This document shows, piece by piece, positions 60,644 to 64,000 of a stretch of DNA of 64,000 bases (position 1 is the first letter of the stretch; every line of letters begins with the position of its first letter). Where the stretch lies: the NCBI RefSeq assembly GCF_000013645.1, contig NC_007952.1:310001-374000 (forward strand), read 5' to 3'. Below the pieces are notes generated by a model. The model was not told where the DNA came from, did not search any database, and worked only from the letters and a program-made list of their open reading frames with translations. The position numbers and the translations under genes were made by a program. Source of the DNA: Paraburkholderia xenovorans LB400 (GTDB taxonomy: Bacteria > Pseudomonadota > Gammaproteobacteria > Burkholderiales > Burkholderiaceae).

Positions 60644-62054
60644 CGGCAAGCTCTCCCAGCGTGAGCGGCTTGATCGGCGGACGGATGCGGTAGTAGCCAA
60701 CTTCGGCGGGCGAGACGCGGCGCGCGTCGGCGATCACTTCCGTGACCGTGAGGCCGCACATGCGCCCCTGACACGGACCCATGCCGCAGCGTCCGAACGA
60801 CTTTGCCTGATTCGGTCCGACACAGCCGAGCTCGACGAACTTGCGTAACTCTCCCGCAGTGACTTCCTCGCAACGGCACACAATGGTCTCGTCGCGCGGA
60901 ATGCGGTTGATGTCGCGCGGACGGTACAGGCTGTCGAGAAACGGCCGGATGCGCATCACATCCGCGAGTGCGCGGCGGTGCGCGACGGCTTCCGCATCAC
61001 GCATCGCCGTGGTGAGCGCGCCGAGTTGCGCGGCTGCCGCGAGACCCGCGAGCGTGCCCTGCAAGGCTGCCGCCTGCGCGCCGCCAATGCCCGCGCCGTC
61101 GCCCGCGATGAAGATGCCCGGCACATCCAGTTCGCCCCATGCATCGACTTTCGGGGTGAAGCAGAGCTGCGCGTTGTCCCAGCGGTGCGCGGCGCGCAGC
61201 GCCTGCGTGAATTGCGTGTTCGGCACAACGCCCTGATGCAGCAGGATCACATCGGCTTCGATACGATGTGCCGTGCCTTGTGTCGTGAAGTGAAGCGCAG
61301 CGGCGCGCTCGACATGATCCGTGCCGATGCGCGCTTCCACGCGCAGATCGTCCGCCGCCTCGAAGATCGGCACGCCTGCCTGGCGCAGCGTGCGGATCAG
61401 TTGCAGGCCTTTGCTCAGGAACGGCCACGCGCGCAGTGCCGACACCACGTGACGTTTCGCGCGCCAGCGGTCTTCGTGACGCGTGGTGTCGACCAGCGCG
61501 CGGATCGGCACGCCGGCGCGCACGTATTGCCAGCCGAGCAGATACAGCAGCGGTCCGCAGCCCGCGAGCACCGGCGGCGCGGCGGGCACTTCGCCCGCGC
61601 TCTTCAAAAGAATCTGCGCGGCGCCCGCCGTCAGCACGCCGGGCAGCGTCCAGCCGGGAATCGGGAAGGGCCGCTCCAATGCGCCGCTCGCGAGAATCAC
61701 GCATTTCGCGTCGAAGCTGCCGATCTTGCCGTCCTTCAGATAATTGACGCCGCGCTCGCGCGTGACCTGCCACACGGTCGCATTGGTCACGTGGTGCGCG
61801 CCGGAGGCGGCGAACGCATCGGCGATGGCGGCGCCCGCCGCGTAGTCCGGTCCGAGAATCTCCTTGCGGCGCGCATCGGCGCGGCCGATGCCGCGATAGA
61901 TCTGGCCGCCCACGGCGTCCTGTTCGTCGATCAGCACGGTCCTGAGGCCGGCGCGCGCCGTGCGCGTCGCCGCGCTCATGCCGGCGGGGCCGGCGCCCAC
62001 CACGACGACATCGACGGTTTCGGAAGCGAATTCAGATGCGAAATCAGCGGCCAT
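60636..62054 (-). CDS. HcnB/OoxA-like FAD oxidoreductase with C-terminal BFD-type [2Fe-2S] domain
   Basis: 472 residues. Two dinucleotide-binding regions are visible (VDVVVVGAGPAGMSAATRTA near the start and GELDVPGIFIAGDGAGIGGA), followed by the BFD-like cluster region near the end: ETIVCRCEEVTAGELRKFV, then RCGMGPCQGRMCG, giving four Cys ligands. This layout is that of the large subunit of octopine/nopaline oxidase, hydrogen cyanide synthase HcnB and D-hydroxyproline dehydrogenase. It overlaps the 3' end of the small [2Fe-2S] gene upstream by 11 bases. Confidence 0.88.
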   Translation of the reverse strand: MAADFASEFASETVDVVVVGAGPAGMSAATRTARAGLRTVLIDEQDAVGGQIYRGIGRADARRKEILGPDYAAGAAIADAFAASGAHHVTNATVWQVTRERGVNYLKDGKIGSFDAKCVILASGALERPFPIPGWTLPGVLTAGAAQILLKSAGEVPAAPPVLAGCGPLLYLLGWQYVRAGVPIRALVDTTRHEDRWRAKRHVVSALRAWPFLSKGLQLIRTLRQAGVPIFEAADDLRVEARIGTDHVERAAALHFTTQGTAHRIEADVILLHQGVVPNTQFTQALRAAHRWDNAQLCFTPKVDAWGELDVPGIFIAGDGAGIGGAQAAALQGTLAGLAAAAQLGALTTAMRDAEAVAHRRALADVMRIRPFLDSLYRPRDINRIPRDETIVCRCEEVTAGELRKFVELGCVGPNQAKSFGRCGMGPCQGRMCGLTVTEVIADARRVSPAEVGYYRIRPPIKPLTLGELAGE

Positions 62055-62415
62055 GTGCGTTCTCCAGCGGTGCGTCCGTCATGCTCGCGGGCGGCAGATC
62101 GCGGGCGCCTTCTTGCGAATGGATCCGCATGCCGGCTTTGACTTCGACCATGCAAGCCTGGCGGCTCGGCACGCCGTCGATCTCGACCAGACATTCGAAG
62201 CACGCGCCCATCATGCAGAAAGGCCCGCGCGGTGCGCCGGACACGGGCGTCGCACGAAAGCGCGACACGCCTGCGGCGAGCAGGGCCGCCGCTACGGAGC
62301 GGCCGCCGGGCACGGACAGCGGCTGATCGTTGAACCAGATCGCGACGTTCGCGGCGGCCGCACCTTGCGCGCCCGGCAGCGGCTTGAAGAGTGTGTGAGT
62401 CGGTTGGGTAGTCAT
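62044..62415 (-). CDS. Small (2Fe-2S)-binding subunit, HcnA/OoxC-like
   Basis: 123 residues. A ferredoxin-like pattern is present: SVPGGRSVAAALLAAGVSRF, then FCMMGACFECLVEIDGVPSR and QACMVEVKAGM, i.e. C-x4-C-x2-C followed by a fourth Cys. It would relay electrons between the FAD subunits of the oxidase complex. The ATG at 62415 lies eight bases after the upstream FAD gene. Confidence 0.88.
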   Translation of the reverse strand: MTTQPTHTLFKPLPGAQGAAAANVAIWFNDQPLSVPGGRSVAAALLAAGVSRFRATPVSGAPRGPFCMMGACFECLVEIDGVPSRQACMVEVKAGMRIHSQEGARDLPPASMTDAPLENAHGR

Positions 62416-62422
62416 GTCGGAT

Positions 62423-63559
62423 TCAATGAGCGGGAGTCAGTTCTCTGGCGTGCTCGAAACGGCGCGCGGAGAAAGTGGGTAGTTCCTCGGGCATCGGCGC
62501 GCCCATGATCCACGGCGCGACGCGCAGCGCATGCGCGGCGGCCAGCGTCACGCCGCTATGGCACGTGACGACGAACGCGCCGGGGTGTGCCGCGGACTGG
62601 TCGTAGATCGGAAAACCGTCGGGACTGTAGACACGCAGCGCGGCCCACATGCGCACGAGCCGCACGTGCTGCAACATCGGGAACGCGCGCACGCCACGCC
62701 GGGCGATGTCGGCAAGCACGTGCGTGGTGGTGAAATCGTCGAAGCCGACTTCTTCCATCGAGTCGCCGAACTGCACGCTGCCCTCGTCGGTCTGGCGCAC
62801 GTTGAGCGTCGGATAGTCGAGAAACGGCGCGACGCGCTCGCTCACCAGCACCTGCCCGCGATTGGGCGCAACCGGCGCGTCGAGCCCGACGAACGGCGCG
62901 AGCGTGCGATTGCCGAGCCCGGCGGCGAGCACCACCCGCGCCGCGCGATACGTGCCGCGCTTTCCGTGCACGACGAAGCCCTGCGCTTGCGGCTCGATGC
63001 GCTCCGCGCGTTCGCTCGACACGAGCCGCACGCCGCGCGCCTGCATGGCGGTGTGCAGGCCGCGCAGCAGCTTGAGCGGATTCACGTGGCCGTCCATTGG
63101 CGAATAGCTTGCGCCGATCACCGCCGGGCCGACTTGCGGAATGCGTGCGCGGACTTCGGCGGCATCGAGCATCTGGTACGGGTAGTCGCCGAGTTCGGCT
63201 TGCAGCGTCGAGAGGCGCTTGTCGCGTTCGGCGAGTTCGTTGTCGTTGAAACAGAAGTGAAAGCCGCCTGGCTGACGCAATGCCACATTCAGGCCGGTTT
63301 CCTCCAGCAGCGCTTCGGCGAGTCCCGGCCAGCGCGTGGCCGAGCTGCGCGACCAGCGTGCATAAGGCGAGAGGCCATAGCCTTTGCCCTGAACCCAGAC
63401 GAGGCCGAAATTGCCGCGCGATGCGCGAAAGCCGCCGTCGTCCTCGTCGAGCACGGTCACGCGCGCGCCTTCGCGGGCGAGCCCGTAGGCCACGGCCGAG
63501 CCGACGAGGCCGCCTCCGAGCACCAGCACGTCCGGGCTGGCGGTGCTTGTCAATGTCAT
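62423..63559 (-). CDS. DadA-like FAD-dependent amino/imino acid oxidoreductase (beta subunit 1)
   Basis: 378 residues with DVLVLGGGLVGSAVAYGLAR, ARVTVLDEDDGGFRASRGNF and, near the end, VRMWAALRVYSPDGFPIYDQ and FVVTCHSGVTLAAAHALRVA. It belongs to the same superfamily as the protein at 59471 but is not a close copy. The start overlaps the permease stop as ATGA. With the [2Fe-2S] and HcnB-like subunits it forms a three-component oxidase like OoxB-OoxC-OoxA or the bacterial D-hydroxyproline dehydrogenase. Confidence 0.87.
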   Translation of the reverse strand: MTLTSTASPDVLVLGGGLVGSAVAYGLAREGARVTVLDEDDGGFRASRGNFGLVWVQGKGYGLSPYARWSRSSATRWPGLAEALLEETGLNVALRQPGGFHFCFNDNELAERDKRLSTLQAELGDYPYQMLDAAEVRARIPQVGPAVIGASYSPMDGHVNPLKLLRGLHTAMQARGVRLVSSERAERIEPQAQGFVVHGKRGTYRAARVVLAAGLGNRTLAPFVGLDAPVAPNRGQVLVSERVAPFLDYPTLNVRQTDEGSVQFGDSMEEVGFDDFTTTHVLADIARRGVRAFPMLQHVRLVRMWAALRVYSPDGFPIYDQSAAHPGAFVVTCHSGVTLAAAHALRVAPWIMGAPMPEELPTFSARRFEHARELTPAH

Positions 63560-64000
63560 CGGGCTTCTCCGATCAGAATGCGATCCAGTCCGACCATGCG
63601 GTCGAGCAGGATCATCAGGAGGACCGTGCCGACGATCAGCACCGCCGACACCGAAGCGACCAGCGGATCGATCGTCTGCGCGATCTGGTTGTACATGGCG
63701 ACGGGCAGCGTGGTCGTGCCGGGCGTCGCGACGAAGATGGTCATGGTCAGTTCGTCGAAACTCTGGATGAACGAGAGGACCCAGCCGCCCGCTACGCCGG
63801 TGCGGATCATCGGCAGCACGACGCGGCGAAACGCGGTGAAGCGGCTCGCGCCGCAGGAGAGCGCGGCGCGTTCGGCATCGCGATCGAGCCCGACCGCCGA
63901 CGACAACGCGAGGCGCAGCGCATACGGCAGCACGATGATCACGTGCGCGCAGACCAGCGACCAGAACGATCCGGACAGATGCAGCAGCGACAGAAAGCGC
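63556..64000 (-). CDS. ABC transporter permease, PotC type (partial, runs off window)
   Basis: About 148 C-terminal residues of an inner-membrane permease. The EAA loop for contact with the ATPase is RAALSCGASRFTAFRRVVLP; membrane segments include WSLVCAHVIIVLPYALRLAL and the end VSAVLIVGTVLLMILLDRMV. PotC-type permeases import polyamines, opines and similar compounds. It is translationally coupled to the FAD oxidase gene, which links import to oxidation. The rest of the transporter lies to the right of the window. Confidence 0.9.
   Translation of the reverse strand, partial: RFLSLLHLSGSFWSLVCAHVIIVLPYALRLALSSAVGLDRDAERAALSCGASRFTAFRRVVLPMIRTGVAGGWVLSFIQSFDELTMTIFVATPGTTTLPVAMYNQIAQTIDPLVASVSAVLIVGTVLLMILLDRMVGLDRILIGEAR

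Noticed and set aside
1..64000. CRISPR arrays, tRNA or rRNA genes, prophage
   Set aside because: I looked for spaced direct repeats, cloverleaf-like ends with CCA-type arms and phage structural proteins and saw none; the only tandem repeat is the octamer at 26633.

Overview
The window reads as a Burkholderiales chromosome segment, most likely Paraburkholderia. The DNA is GC-rich, there are two Burkholderia-type trimeric porins, a DUF4148 protein, and long GC-codon-biased genes. It is an accessory, catabolic region. I see no rRNA, tRNA, CRISPR array or prophage, and one complete IS element. Genus and replicon type are inferences.

Layout. 1-2590: an oxalate module (start of oxc, then oxlT, transcribed leftward) behind an AT-rich upstream region with two palindromes. 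2752-4266: small exported or membrane proteins. 4541-12045: a complete terephthalate module. An IclR regulator (tphR) is divergent from tphA2-tphA3-tphB-tphA1, an AAHS-family MFS transporter and a porin. Together these would import terephthalate and convert it to protocatechuate. The Comamonas-type periplasmic binding protein TphC is absent from the module. 12152-16207: PQQ-type sugar dehydrogenase, cytochrome b561, a possible 2-oxoglutarate oxygenase and a GDSL lipase.

16491-42805: two convergent operons for acyl-CoA beta-oxidation, each preceded in the same direction by its own MalT-like LuxR activator. The rightward one has acyl-CoA dehydrogenase, SCP-x thiolase, SDR, ligase, two tandem acyl-CoA dehydrogenases, enoyl-CoA hydratase, a nitronate-monooxygenase-like flavoprotein, a ligase broken by a one-base frameshift, a CaiB/AMACR protein and ETF beta/alpha. 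The leftward one has a feruloyl-CoA-synthase-like ligase, a close paralogue of the acyl-CoA dehydrogenase, a close paralogue of the thiolase, two MaoC proteins and an SDR. They meet at hairpin terminators near 33351-33715. The substrate is unknown; the gene set fits a branched, cyclic or side-chain carboxylic acid.

42939-51233: DUF2889 protein, porin, BON protein, and a leftward operon of MFS transporter, GMC oxidoreductase, TfdA/TauD dioxygenase and aldehyde dehydrogenase. A short motif (CCACCC-N5-RGGTAG, with two looser versions) lies upstream of the first LuxR gene, both acyl-CoA operons, the porin/DUF2889 divergent region and this operon, so they may form one regulon.

51575-64000: a small hypothetical gene, ETF-ubiquinone oxidoreductase, a GH54-type arabinofuranosidase lipoprotein behind an AT-rich 0.7 kb region, a TAXI-type solute receptor, an intact 913 bp IS5/IS427-type element with a TAA duplication, and a leftward operon. 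That operon holds a PotC-like permease, two DadA-like FAD oxidases, an HcnB/OoxA-like subunit, a small [2Fe-2S] subunit and RidA. It suggests uptake and oxidation of an opine, imino acid or secondary amine.
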